This document shows, one piece after another, positions 18,372 through 27,808 of a stretch of DNA of 64,000 nt (position 1 is the stretch's first letter; each line of letters begins with the position of its first letter). The notes under the pieces are model-generated. The model made no database searches, was not told the origin of the DNA, and saw only the letters and a list, made by a program, of their open reading frames with translations. Location of the stretch: contig NZ_CP081297.1 of the NCBI RefSeq assembly GCF_019711355.1, forward strand, positions 1,798,001 to 1,862,000, written 5' to 3'. The DNA comes from Qipengyuania psychrotolerans. GTDB lineage: Bacteria > Pseudomonadota > Alphaproteobacteria > Sphingomonadales > Sphingomonadaceae. The translations under genes were made by a program, and so were the position numbers.

Positions 18372-19954
18372 GCGGGGTGCTGCCTTGGTGGAAGGGTGCG
18401 GTAATCTATCAGATCTATCCGCGCAGCTTCATGGATTCCAACGGGGACGGTATCGGCGATCTCCCGGGCATCACCCAGCGCCTGCCGCACATTGCCGACC
18501 TGGGTGCGGATGCGATCTGGATATCTCCCTTCTTCAAATCCCCCATGAAGGATTTCGGCTACGACGTAGCTGATTACTGCGATGTCGATCCGATTTTCGG
18601 TACGCTGGCGGATTTCGATAAAGTCGTCGCCCGGTCGCACGAGCTTGGGCTCAAGGTCCTGATCGACCAAGTCTATTCGCACACCTCCGACGAGCATAAA
18701 TGGTTTACCGAAAGCCGTTCCAGCCGCCACAACGACAAGGCTGACTGGTATGTCTGGGCCGATGCCAAGCCCGACGGCTCTCCGCCTTCGAACTGGCAAT
18801 CCGTTTTCGGTGGTCCTGCGTGGACGTGGGATGCCAGGCGGGGGCAGTATTACCTGCACAATTTCCTCAGCAGCCAGCCGCAGCTAAACCTGCACAATGC
18901 CGATGCACAGCAGGCGGTGCTCGAAGTGATGCGTTTCTGGCTGGAACGCGGTGTCGACGGATTCCGGATCGATGCGCTCAATTTTGCGATGCATGACCCA
19001 CAGCTGCGCGACAATCCGCCCGCCCCTGCCACGAATAAGCCGCGCACGCGCCCGTTCGATTTCCAGCTCAAGACCTACAACCAGAGCCATCCGGATATCC
19101 CGGCGTTCATCGAACGAATTCGCAATCTGACCGACGAATACGACGGTATCTTCACCGTTGCCGAAGTCGGCGGCGATGATGCCGTGCGCGAAATGAGGGC
19201 CTTTACCCAAGGCGAAACCCATCTCAATTCGGCTTACGGGTTCAACTTCCTTTATGCTGACGCCTTGACGCCCACCCTTGTCTGCTCGGCCTTGGCCGAA
19301 TGGCCGGACGAGCAGGGACTGGGCTGGCCGAGCTGGGCGTTTGAAAACCACGACGCGCCGCGCGCGCTGAGTCGCTGGTGCAAGCCGGAAGACCGCGAGG
19401 CTTTTGCCCGGCTCAAGACGCTCCTGCTGATGAGCCTGCGGGGCAACGCCATCCTTTATTATGGAGAGGAGCTCGGCCTTATGCAGGTCGATATCCCGTT
19501 CGACCAGCTCCACGATCCCGAAGCGATTGCGAACTGGCCGCTCACCCTTAGCCGCGATGGTGCGCGTACACCGATGCCTTGGGACGAAAGCGACTGCGCC
19601 GGTTTTGGCAGCGAGACCCCTTGGCTGCCCATCGGAGATCACAACCGCGATCTGGCGGTCGAGTTGCAGCGAGCATCGGCGTCATCCCTGCTCGCCTCCA
19701 CCAAGACTGCGATTGCGCTGCGCAAGACGAACCCTGCCCTGCACCACGGCCGTATCGCGGACTGCACGCATGACGGCGATTTGCTGGAATTAACGCGGGA
19801 GGCAGATGGGCAACTGCTGCGTTGCCGGTTTAATCTGGGCAGCGACCAGATCGACTGTTCCGACTGCGAAGGCGAAGTACGGCTCGCGATCAACGGTGCC
19901 AGCACGACATCCCTGCCCCCCTACTCAGCCATCATTCTGGAGCTTGAAGCTTGA
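18368..19954 (+). CDS. cytoplasmic GH13 alpha-glucosidase
   Basis: A 528-aa enzyme of the oligo-1,6-glucosidase/alpha-glucosidase group. The N-terminus AVIYQIYPRSF (11-21) with NGDGIGDL is typical. Catalytic residues are D202 in GFRIDALNF, E266 in FTVAEVGGD and D329 in FENHDAP. It has no signal peptide, so it should hydrolyse imported maltose and dextrins in the cytoplasm. Start ATG 18368 overlaps the previous stop; the frame stays open 8 codons upstream but those are inside the upstream gene. Confidence 0.93.
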   Translation: MSGVLPWWKGAVIYQIYPRSFMDSNGDGIGDLPGITQRLPHIADLGADAIWISPFFKSPMKDFGYDVADYCDVDPIFGTLADFDKVVARSHELGLKVLIDQVYSHTSDEHKWFTESRSSRHNDKADWYVWADAKPDGSPPSNWQSVFGGPAWTWDARRGQYYLHNFLSSQPQLNLHNADAQQAVLEVMRFWLERGVDGFRIDALNFAMHDPQLRDNPPAPATNKPRTRPFDFQLKTYNQSHPDIPAFIERIRNLTDEYDGIFTVAEVGGDDAVREMRAFTQGETHLNSAYGFNFLYADALTPTLVCSALAEWPDEQGLGWPSWAFENHDAPRALSRWCKPEDREAFARLKTLLLMSLRGNAILYYGEELGLMQVDIPFDQLHDPEAIANWPLTLSRDGARTPMPWDESDCAGFGSETPWLPIGDHNRDLAVELQRASASSLLASTKTAIALRKTNPALHHGRIADCTHDGDLLELTREADGQLLRCRFNLGSDQIDCSDCEGEVRLAINGASTTSLPPYSAIILELEA

Positions 19955-21987
19955 TCCGCCATATCGTCCTGATGCTCACTGCGAGCCTGCTTCCGATTAC
20001 CGCCGCGCAGGCGGAAACTGTCACCTCGCCAGATGGCCGCATCAGCGTCACTCTCGATGCTGATGGAGAAGGCATTCCCTATTACGAAGTGGCCCGAGAC
20101 GGTGTGCCGGTGATTGCCAAATCCAATCTCGGCTTCACGTTCACCGATGCTGATCCCATGCGCCGCAATTTCGAAGTGGTCGCGTTCCGCGAGGAAAGCC
20201 ATGCAAGCACCTGGGAACAGCCTTGGGGCGAGCGTCAGTGGGTGCAGGACATTCACAACGAACTGGCCATCACCTTCCGCCAGAAGGATGACGACGCGCG
20301 TGAAATCCTCGTCAGAATGCGTGTCTTCGACGACGGGCTCGGCTTCCGCATGGAATTTCCGGAGACCGGGCTCCAGCCTACCTACCGCATTTCCGAAGAG
20401 CTGACCGAGTTCAACATCGCGGCGGACGGCACTGCCTGGTCCATCCCTGCAGGTGACTGGAACCGGTACGAATACCTCTATGCCGAAACACCGGTCAGCG
20501 CCCTTTCGACGGTCCATACGCCAGTGACGATGGTACTGGACAACGGGCTGCACCTGTCATTCCATGAAGCGGCGCTAGTCGATTATTCGGGCATGTGGAT
20601 GAGGCGCATGGACGGCACACGTTTCCGCGCGCAACTGGCTCCTTCTCCGCGAGGGCCCAAGGTCATCCGCGACGGCGCATTCACCACCCCATGGCGCACC
20701 ATCCAGATTGCGGGCGGTCCGAAGGGACTCTTCGAAAGCAATATCATCCTGAACCTCAACGAGCCGAACAAGCTGGGCGACGTAAGTTGGTTCACCCCGC
20801 ACAAATACATCGGCATCTGGTGGGAGATGCATCTTGAAGACAGCAGCTGGGCCAGCGGCGAAAAGCACGGTGCGACCACTGAAAATGCCAAGCGCCACAT
20901 CGACTTCGCGGCGCAGCATGGCTTTCGAGGCGTCCTGATCGAAGGGTGGAACCTGGGCTGGGACGGAATGTGGTTCGGGAACGGGCGCGATTTCGACTTC
21001 ACCACCGCCTACCCTGATTTCGATATCGCCGAAGTTGCGCGCTATGCTGCAGACAATGGCGTGAAGATCATCGGTCACCACGAAACCGGCGGCAACATCA
21101 AGGTCTACGAAGAACAGCTCGAAGATGCGATGGCCTTCTATGAAAGCCTCGGGATCGATGCTGTAAAAAGCGGCTATGTCGCAGATGCAGGAGGCATCAT
21201 CGCTCCCGCAGGCGAAGGCGGCCAGGGCGAAACTTTCGTATGGCATGACGGCCAGGAGATGGTCCGCCATCATCTGAAGGTCGTGCGAGAAGCTGCCGCG
21301 CATAAAATCGCCGTGAACCCGCACGAACCGGTCAAGGATACCGGCCTGCGCCGTACTTATCCCAACTGGGTGAGCCGCGAGGGAGCACGGGGCGCGGAAT
21401 ACGATGCATGGTCAGTACCGAAGAACGATCCTGGACACGTTCCGGAACTCATCTTCACCCGATTGCTGTCGGGCCCGATGGACTACACTCCCGGAGTGTT
21501 CTCGCTTGAAGGTCGCGGGGCGACTGCTCCCGATTTGCCCAGCACGCTGGCCCGCCAATTGGCCTTCTATGTCGCGATCTATTCGCCCATCCAGATGGTG
21601 GCGGACTTGCCAGAAAACCTCGCGAAATATCCGCGCGCGCTCGACTTCGTGAAACGCGTTCCGGCCGATTGGGCCGAGAGCTTGCTGGTTGACGGCAAGG
21701 TCGGAGAATATGCGGTCATCGCGCGGCGCGATCGCGGCACTTTGAACTGGTACGTCGGAGCAGTAACCGATGCCGAGGAACGCCAGGCCAGCGTGCCACT
21801 GACCTTCCTCGATCCCGGCAAAAACTACCGGGCGACAATCTGGCGCGACGGTGCGACGGCGGATGGACTTGGAGCGGATCGTCATGCGATGGAGGTGGAC
21901 ACAATGACCGTAACATCCGTCCAAACGCTCGACCTGCGCCTTGCCCCTGCGGGCGGATTTGCGATCGAGTTCGTGCCCGAAGGGTGA
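19951..21987 (+). CDS. exported GH97 glycoside hydrolase (alpha-glucosidase, SusB-like)
   Basis: A 678-aa protein with a signal peptide (to about ITAAQA, 21), an N-terminal beta-sandwich, a barrel and a C-terminal sandwich, the GH97 architecture. HHE378T, NPHE459P and REGARGAE483Y match the glutamates of the inverting SusB group (compared from memory), suggesting inverting alpha-glucosidase rather than the retaining galactosidase type. It should act in the periplasm. The start is TTG 19951, which overlaps the previous stop (TTGA); no other start gives a signal peptide. Confidence 0.88.
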   Translation: MIRHIVLMLTASLLPITAAQAETVTSPDGRISVTLDADGEGIPYYEVARDGVPVIAKSNLGFTFTDADPMRRNFEVVAFREESHASTWEQPWGERQWVQDIHNELAITFRQKDDDAREILVRMRVFDDGLGFRMEFPETGLQPTYRISEELTEFNIAADGTAWSIPAGDWNRYEYLYAETPVSALSTVHTPVTMVLDNGLHLSFHEAALVDYSGMWMRRMDGTRFRAQLAPSPRGPKVIRDGAFTTPWRTIQIAGGPKGLFESNIILNLNEPNKLGDVSWFTPHKYIGIWWEMHLEDSSWASGEKHGATTENAKRHIDFAAQHGFRGVLIEGWNLGWDGMWFGNGRDFDFTTAYPDFDIAEVARYAADNGVKIIGHHETGGNIKVYEEQLEDAMAFYESLGIDAVKSGYVADAGGIIAPAGEGGQGETFVWHDGQEMVRHHLKVVREAAAHKIAVNPHEPVKDTGLRRTYPNWVSREGARGAEYDAWSVPKNDPGHVPELIFTRLLSGPMDYTPGVFSLEGRGATAPDLPSTLARQLAFYVAIYSPIQMVADLPENLAKYPRALDFVKRVPADWAESLLVDGKVGEYAVIARRDRGTLNWYVGAVTDAEERQASVPLTFLDPGKNYRATIWRDGATADGLGADRHAMEVDTMTVTSVQTLDLRLAPAGGFAIEFVPEG

Positions 21988-23480
21988 AAGACAACCACCC
22001 TCCCCACGTCGTCGTTCTGGGCGGCGGCAGTGCCGGCTGGATCACCGCTTGCCTGCTCCACCAACAGTGGGCCAAGCGGGGCGGGCGCGTTACTGTGGTG
22101 GAAAGCCCGGCCATCGGCATCATCGGTGTCGGCGAAGGCTCGACACCTCAGCTCAAGGCGTTCTTCGATCACCTGGGCATCGCCGAAAGCGATTGGATGG
22201 CGGCCTGCGATGCGACCTACAAGCTCGGCATCCGCTTTTCCAGATGGAGCGAGCGCGAAGGCTGCGAGAGCTATTTCCACCCCTTTCCGGGGCCGGTCGA
22301 CCTTCATAGCGAACCCGGCTTCACCCACAATTGCGCGCTGCGCCGCCGCGGCTTCGATGTACCAGCGCATCCCGATGACTGGTTTCTCGCTGCACGATTG
22401 GCCGAGGATTGCAAAAGCCCCGAGCCGAGCGCAAACTTCCCATTCCCGCAAAGCTATGGCTACCACTTCGACGCACACAAACTCGGGGCATTCCTGCGCG
22501 ATTGGGCCGTGCCGCGCGGCATCGTCCATCACCAGCTGAAAGTCGAACACGCGGAAGTTGGCGACAGCGGCGATATCGCAGCGCTCATTTGCGAAAATGG
22601 GGAGCGGATTGAGGGCGATCTGTTCGTCGATTGCTCAGGCTTTGCAGCCTTGCTCGCACAGCAGAAGCTGGGTGAGAGCTTCATCCCGTTTGACGACAAT
22701 CTCTTCAATGACCGCGCCGTAGTCATCCCGACGCCCCACTCCGGTCCGGTGAAACCGCAAACCGAAAGTATCGCGATGAACGCCGGTTGGCGCTGGGCCA
22801 TCCCGCTGACCACGCGGGTCGGCAATGGTTACGTCTATTCTTCAAAGCATATCTCTGACGAAGAAGCCGAGACCGAGCTGAGGTCAGCGCTGGGCCCGGG
22901 CGCAGAAGAGGCTGACGCGCGGGTCTTGAAAATGAAAGTCGGGCGGCTGGAAAAAAGCTGGACGCGCAACTGCCTCGCGGCGGGACTGGCGCAAGGCTTC
23001 ATTGAGCCGCTCGAGGCGACAGCGCTGCACATTGTGATCGCGACAGCGCTCGACTTTGCCAGCGCTTATGAAAGCGGCGGCTTCACGGATCAGCACAGGG
23101 CTGAGTTCAACCGCCGTATCGCCGCACGCTATGATGGGATCCGCGACTATATCGTTGCGCATTACCGGATGAACCAGCGACACGGCACACCGTACTGGCG
23201 TGAAAATGCCTCGAACCAGGCGCTGTCCGACAATCTCAAGGCAATGATGACCGCGTGGTTCACGCAAGTGCCTGTGACCGAAGCCAATGCTAGGATCTAC
23301 GGCGCGAACCCGGCCTATCCCTCGATGAGCTGGCACGCACTGTTCGCTGGCTACGGGACGTTTCCTCCCGCCGCGAAGTTGCAAGCGCTGCCTACAGACG
23401 TCGAAGCCGCTGACATCGAAGGGACGCGCGCAATGCTGTCTGCCTGCGCGCGCAACTTCCCCGATTACAAACCGGTCTGA
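21984..23480 (+). CDS. flavin-dependent halogenase-like protein (tryptophan halogenase family), copy 2
   Basis: A 498-aa paralogue of the product at 15016-16533. It keeps GGGSAG (13-18), GVGEGSTP (48-55), the equivalent Lys K80, and WRWAIP (269-274). The EPLEST segment is EPLEAT here (341-346), so the Ser next to the catalytic Glu in PrnA-type enzymes is Ala. It may still be active or may have altered chemistry. The start is GTG 21984, overlapping the GH97 stop (GTGA). It is the last gene of the receptor operon and ends 9 nt before a convergent gene. Confidence 0.86.
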   Translation: MKDNHPPHVVVLGGGSAGWITACLLHQQWAKRGGRVTVVESPAIGIIGVGEGSTPQLKAFFDHLGIAESDWMAACDATYKLGIRFSRWSEREGCESYFHPFPGPVDLHSEPGFTHNCALRRRGFDVPAHPDDWFLAARLAEDCKSPEPSANFPFPQSYGYHFDAHKLGAFLRDWAVPRGIVHHQLKVEHAEVGDSGDIAALICENGERIEGDLFVDCSGFAALLAQQKLGESFIPFDDNLFNDRAVVIPTPHSGPVKPQTESIAMNAGWRWAIPLTTRVGNGYVYSSKHISDEEAETELRSALGPGAEEADARVLKMKVGRLEKSWTRNCLAAGLAQGFIEPLEATALHIVIATALDFASAYESGGFTDQHRAEFNRRIAARYDGIRDYIVAHYRMNQRHGTPYWRENASNQALSDNLKAMMTAWFTQVPVTEANARIYGANPAYPSMSWHALFAGYGTFPPAAKLQALPTDVEAADIEGTRAMLSACARNFPDYKPV

Positions 23481-23489
23481 ACCACCCTA

Positions 23490-24452
23490 TCAAGGGACCG
23501 GAGTATCGTCCGTGGTTGCAACGGTTTCGCCCTGTACGATCTCACCCGACTGGAAGATCGGACCCTGGGTTGGAAGGCTGATGATCTCTTCCCCGGTCGT
23601 CTCGTCCTGCGTGGCGACAATCACGGGCTGCTGGCCCGATGCTGGCGGGATATCCACCGGCGCCTGGGTTTCTCCGGCGACTGTGACGGGCTGCGTGGCG
23701 GGCATGGAATTGACCACGGTTTCGCCCGGCGCAACTCTGACCGAAGGATCGAGTGGGTTGGTATATCCCTGGACCGTAGTCATGACCGTTGGCGGTCCAT
23801 ACTGCGAATCCCAAGCGGCAAGGTTGACACGGTACTGTTCGTAGGCCCGATAGAAGTCATCGAAGACCGCCTCGATCCTCGGCAACGAGCGCGCCGCAAA
23901 CACTTCGAGATCGCCAGGCTCGGCTGTCAGAGCTTCCTGGCTTACCGCGTAGGATACGTCACAGAAATTGCCCAGCGCAGGGGGCAGCGCGAAATAGTTG
24001 TAGACCTGCGTCATGTAGGAATCCTGCACGTCGCGGTAGGCTGGGCCGTACTGCTGGCGGAATTCGCTCTGCAATGCACGATTGGTCGCCGATAGCTGAC
24101 GCACGTTGCGCTTCAGGAAGGCACCGTAATTGTCGACGATCATGGTGCGTTGCGGCTCGGGACAATTAAGCGCAGCCACGTTGAGGGCCGAACGCAAATT
24201 CCAGGTCGTCTGTGCAGGTGTCAGATTGGCGTTCACCGTCTGGCGCACACCATCTGTGGCAACCGTCGGGATCGTCATGCCCATCGCTGCACCCATCGGC
24301 GGGGCCGGACGCGGCGGAATGATCACGGGCGCGGGCGGCGGCGGCGGGGGTGGCGGAGGAGGCGGAGGAGGCGGAGTTGTGCAGGCAGCAACAGCAAGAA
24401 GACCGCCGACAATCGCGGCGAGACGGATGGTAGTGTTCGAATTGCTGCTCAC
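23490..24452 (-). CDS. polyproline lipoprotein of unknown function
   Basis: A 320-aa protein with a lipoprotein signal (LAVAAC, Cys24), then 14 consecutive prolines (27-40), a Pro-rich stretch, and a folded mostly helical region (about 70-235) with cysteines near 94 and 163. The C-terminal 80 residues are rich in Thr, Val and Gln. I do not recognise the domain. The proline tract would need EF-P for translation and could let the protein reach across periplasm or peptidoglycan. Start is GTG 24452, about 10 nt after GGAGG. Confidence 0.75.
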   Translation of the reverse strand: MSSNSNTTIRLAAIVGGLLAVAACTTPPPPPPPPPPPPPPAPVIIPPRPAPPMGAAMGMTIPTVATDGVRQTVNANLTPAQTTWNLRSALNVAALNCPEPQRTMIVDNYGAFLKRNVRQLSATNRALQSEFRQQYGPAYRDVQDSYMTQVYNYFALPPALGNFCDVSYAVSQEALTAEPGDLEVFAARSLPRIEAVFDDFYRAYEQYRVNLAAWDSQYGPPTVMTTVQGYTNPLDPSVRVAPGETVVNSMPATQPVTVAGETQAPVDIPPASGQQPVIVATQDETTGEEIISLPTQGPIFQSGEIVQGETVATTDDTPVP

Positions 24453-24551
24453 GGAGCGCGACCCTCCTTCAGGAAATGCGAATTCATTCTACGCGGACAG
24501 TGATTGACCGGCGATGAAGCCTTGTAAAATTCTCTAGCGCCGCGTGCGGAC

Positions 24552-24588
24552 AAAGAAAATGCCCGAGGTGCAAGATACACCCCGGGCA
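24552..24588 (-). terminator. intrinsic terminator after the Bax-inhibitor-1 gene
   Basis: On the minus strand, an 11-bp stem (TGCCCGGGGTG against CACCTCGGGCA, one mismatch, 7-nt loop) is followed by ATTTTCTTT. It starts about 35 nt after the stop of the gene at 24624. Confidence 0.75.
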
Positions 24589-24623
24589 CGTTCAAACGAC
24601 TCATTCCTGCGATCGGTTGCGCG

Positions 24624-25406
24624 CTACTCGCGGTTGCCGAGGAACTGTAGCAGGAACATGAAGAGGTTGATGAAGTCGAGATAAAGGCTGAATGCGCCCA
24701 TCACGACGGCCTTGGCGGCGTATTCCGTTCCGCGAACGAACGAATATTCGTTCTTCAGGCGCTGTGTATCGTAGGCGGTAAAGCCCGCGAAAATCAGCAC
24801 GCCGAGGATATTGATCACCAGACCCATCGCGCCGGACTGGAAGAAGAAGAAGTTCAGCAGCATCGCGACCATAATGCCGACGAGGCCCATGAGCAGGAAG
24901 CTGCCCCAGCCCGACAGGTTCTTCTTCGTGGTGTAGCCGAACAGGCTCAGACCGGCGAAAGCGGCAGCCGAAGCGAAGAACGCAGTGGCGATCGATTCAC
25001 CGGTGTAGGTGGCGAAAATCGTCGACATCGACATGCCGAACAGCACCGCAAACGACCAGAACATGATCTGGAGCGTGGTCTTGCTGAAGCGCTGGATACC
25101 GCCAAAGCTGAGGACGAGGATAAACGCCAGCGGCGCCAGCGAGATGATCCAGCCCAGCATGGTCGGGCTGACGGCTGCGCCATAAGGCGTCTGCGTTACA
25201 GTATACGCTGCATTGAACAGCGGCGTATTGACGAACAGCAGTGCGACGATACCCGTCAGCAGCACGCCGGATGCCATCATGTTGTAGATCGACAGCATAT
25301 GCTGACGGAGACCCGCGTCGAATGTCGTCTGGCGGGAAACGGCGTCGCCCGCGCGCGGCACAGACGAAGTCGCCTGGATGCGGTCGGTGTCGTTCCAATC
25401 GGACAT
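24624..25406 (-). CDS. Bax inhibitor-1/YccA family membrane protein
   Basis: A 260-aa integral membrane protein with about seven hydrophobic segments after a 35-residue soluble N-terminus. The segments and the C-terminal EYAAKAVVMGAFSLYLDFIN pattern (ending in LFMFLLQFLGNRE) are typical of BI-1/YccA proteins, which act as inner-membrane pH-sensitive channels or FtsH modulators. Start ATG 25406 follows GGGAG; an in-frame ATG 12 codons upstream is less likely. It is a single-gene unit with its own terminator. Confidence 0.92.
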   Translation of the reverse strand: MSDWNDTDRIQATSSVPRAGDAVSRQTTFDAGLRQHMLSIYNMMASGVLLTGIVALLFVNTPLFNAAYTVTQTPYGAAVSPTMLGWIISLAPLAFILVLSFGGIQRFSKTTLQIMFWSFAVLFGMSMSTIFATYTGESIATAFFASAAAFAGLSLFGYTTKKNLSGWGSFLLMGLVGIMVAMLLNFFFFQSGAMGLVINILGVLIFAGFTAYDTQRLKNEYSFVRGTEYAAKAVVMGAFSLYLDFINLFMFLLQFLGNRE

Positions 25407-25552
25407 TGTTTCTATACTCCCATGCGCAGCGCGAATTCGCACTGTGCTTCTGCAGGGAATATCGGGGTTATTTCGGCATTTTTCAAGTGAAACCGGATTG
25501 AACTTGCCTAATGGAAATCAACCATTTGCGGTGACTTGATCGGCAGCCGCGT

Positions 25553-26056
25553 TCAGGCTTCGCCGGCAGGGTCCACCATCGCCGCCTCAAGTGCGTCCCG
25601 CGGGCTCTTGTCGCCCCACAGGACAAACTGGAACGCCGGATAGAACCGGTCGCATTCTTCCACCGCGATTTCGACCAGAGCCTGCGCCTGCGAAAGGCTG
25701 AGCAAGCCCTCGTCGCCCAGCATGGTGCCGTTTCGATAAAGCAGCACGCCGCCGTTCGACCATACGTCGAAATGCCCCAGCCACATTTGCTCGTTGATGA
25801 GGGACAAAAGTTCCTCAGCAGCGGCGCGCTTTTCGTCCGGAACGCGGATTTCCGGCAGGCATAGCAGTTGGAGAACCTGGTCCTCCGCCCGCCAGACGCA
25901 GCGCAATTGATATGTTGTCCAGCTGCCCTGGACCTCGCCACTCATCTCTTCGTTCGACGAGCCGCAAGGCCAGCCGCGCGCCTCGAACAATGCCATCAGC
26001 ATGTCGAGCGGAGCAGAGTCTTCCTCTGCCTCGAAACGACTTTCTTCGGTTTTCAT
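25553..26056 (-). CDS. YbjN domain-containing protein
   Basis: A 167-aa soluble acidic protein that matches the YbjN (PF10722) pattern: a type-III-chaperone-like alpha/beta fold with WTTYQLRCVWRAEDQVLQL near 46-64 and NEQMWLGHFDVW near 87-98. YbjN-type proteins are linked to stress or secretion phenotypes in enterobacteria, but the role here is unknown. It stands alone, with 145 nt before it and 146 nt after it and no signal found in either. Confidence 0.82.
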   Translation of the reverse strand: MKTEESRFEAEEDSAPLDMLMALFEARGWPCGSSNEEMSGEVQGSWTTYQLRCVWRAEDQVLQLLCLPEIRVPDEKRAAAEELLSLINEQMWLGHFDVWSNGGVLLYRNGTMLGDEGLLSLSQAQALVEIAVEECDRFYPAFQFVLWGDKSPRDALEAAMVDPAGEA

Positions 26057-26201
26057 TGCGGCGATCCCGTGGCTCTCATGCAGGCCTTGTGCAGCCCCGC
26101 AGGCGGGCTTGGCAATCGGGCTCCGGAAGCGTGCTGGGGAGAACCGAAGCGCCTTGTGTATACCCTGTGCACAAGCCCAAACTTACGGACTGAAACACCT
26201 C

Positions 26202-27797
26202 TTAATCGAGCGGCAGGATTTCCTGGCCTTCATCGCTCGAGAACGGAAAACTGTCGATTCCCAGCTCTTGCAGGCGGTTCACCATCGCCCGCGCTGCGTC
26301 GCGCGATTCGTATGGTCCGGATAGCAACCGGTTCGCCTCGCCCCACGGGGTCACGAATGGCCCCTTGCCCGTCAGTGCATCCTCTGACTGGCGGGAAATA
26401 CGGCGCCAGTCGAAACCCAGGGCTTTGATATCGCGCCCGGTAGCGACCTGTACCCAATGGCGTGCGGGGTGCGCAGGCGGCGGCGGTGCGGCCACTTCGC
26501 GCGGCGCTGCGATCCGGGTGATATCGACTGCGCCCGCGCTTGGTGACGCCGTGGTCTGGGCGAGGTTGAAGTCTGAGAATGCGTCCGCCACGCTTGAAAC
26601 TTGTGGGGCTGGCCGGGTTTGAGCTGCCGGGGCAGCAACCGGTACACTTGCCACCACGACCGGCGCTTCCCGCACCGGCGCTGAGTTCATTGGCGCTGAG
26701 TTTACTGGCGCAAGTTCGCCTTGCGGCCTGGGCTGCTCTGCGCGCGCCATCGCCGGCGCCGGAGCTGGAACTGGTGTTGGTGTCGCAGCCGGACCGGGTG
26801 TCGGCGTTTGCCCGGCCTCTGCCCGGCGGCTTGTCACCGAACGCGAAAATGCGGGTGTCGAACTAGTCTCAGCGCGCCGCGCTGGCTTGGCAGAGGCTGG
26901 CTCTTCACTGGGTTGCTGGCGCGCCCGAGCCCGTTCGAGCTGGGACCCCATTACCGGCCCCTGCGGTGCCAAAGACGCATCCGCTGTTCGCACCGCTGAA
27001 CGGTCGTACGCGGCAATGGCCGGATCATCGCGCCCGATGGCGGCCGTTCGCGGGAAGACGCCGAGATTTCCGGCGGCGGCTTGCTGCGCCGAGGTGAGCC
27101 GCGGCATATAGCGAAGGTAAGGCTCTACCCGTGATGCCATCCGGGGTTGCATCATGTCTTTGGCAATTTGCACCGCAGCCTCGGTGTCGCCCAGAACCGC
27201 GAGTCCGAAAGCCCGTGTGCGAAAGGCCGCGTTATCGCCCTCTTGCAACAATGGCAGCAGGGTTGCCTCGAACCCGGCACTGTCGCCCAGGATCGCCTGA
27301 TTGAGCGCCAGATTACGGCGAACGCTGGCGTTTTCGCCCTGCGCAAGTGCGATCCGGTACTGCTCCTGCGCGCTGGCGGCATCGCCGACTAGATCGAAAG
27401 CGAGCCCCCGTTGCTCGGCCATCCGGGCCGGAGCCACTCCTGCCCTTTCTGCTTCCGCAAAAAGGAGCAGAGCCTCTACCGGGCGGCGCGACATCGTATA
27501 GGCGTTGGCCAGTCCCAGCGTTACGCGCGGGTTGCTTGGAGAAATATCCTTTGCCCGGCCAAAAAAGCCAATCGCAGCCGGAATATCTCGCAAGGCCAAG
27601 GCCGCCTCACCCGCATCCAGCAAGGCGCTGACATCGCCAGAATCGCGCGCCAGTCTTTGCAGGGCGGAATTCAGCTGCGCCGTCCCTTCAGCCGGGAGCG
27701 CCTGGACAACCTCCTGGGCCTTTAACGGCAGAGCTGTAACGGCCAGCGCCAGCATGGCCGAGCTGTAGACACCGCGTCTGAAAATCGATCGGTTCAT
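26202..27797 (-). CDS. TPR and SPOR domain exported protein
   Basis: A 531-aa protein with an N-terminal signal sequence (to about PLKAQ, 27), TPR-like helical repeats from about 35 to 230, a Pro/Ala-rich linker (about 290-430) and a C-terminal SPOR domain (about 440-531, starting HWVQVATGRD). SPOR domains bind denuded septal peptidoglycan, so the protein should act at division sites. This fits its place directly behind ftsZ, 46 nt downstream and in the same direction. Confidence 0.85.
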   Translation of the reverse strand: MNRSIFRRGVYSSAMLALAVTALPLKAQEVVQALPAEGTAQLNSALQRLARDSGDVSALLDAGEAALALRDIPAAIGFFGRAKDISPSNPRVTLGLANAYTMSRRPVEALLLFAEAERAGVAPARMAEQRGLAFDLVGDAASAQEQYRIALAQGENASVRRNLALNQAILGDSAGFEATLLPLLQEGDNAAFRTRAFGLAVLGDTEAAVQIAKDMMQPRMASRVEPYLRYMPRLTSAQQAAAGNLGVFPRTAAIGRDDPAIAAYDRSAVRTADASLAPQGPVMGSQLERARARQQPSEEPASAKPARRAETSSTPAFSRSVTSRRAEAGQTPTPGPAATPTPVPAPAPAMARAEQPRPQGELAPVNSAPMNSAPVREAPVVVASVPVAAPAAQTRPAPQVSSVADAFSDFNLAQTTASPSAGAVDITRIAAPREVAAPPPPAHPARHWVQVATGRDIKALGFDWRRISRQSEDALTGKGPFVTPWGEANRLLSGPYESRDAARAMVNRLQELGIDSFPFSSDEGQEILPLD

Positions 27798-27808
27798 GGC
27801 TTTCCCAT

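Noticed and set aside
24350..24375. GGC/GGA-rich tract resembling a simple repeat
   Set aside because: It encodes the 14-proline run of the lipoprotein with mixed codons and is not a separate repeat element.
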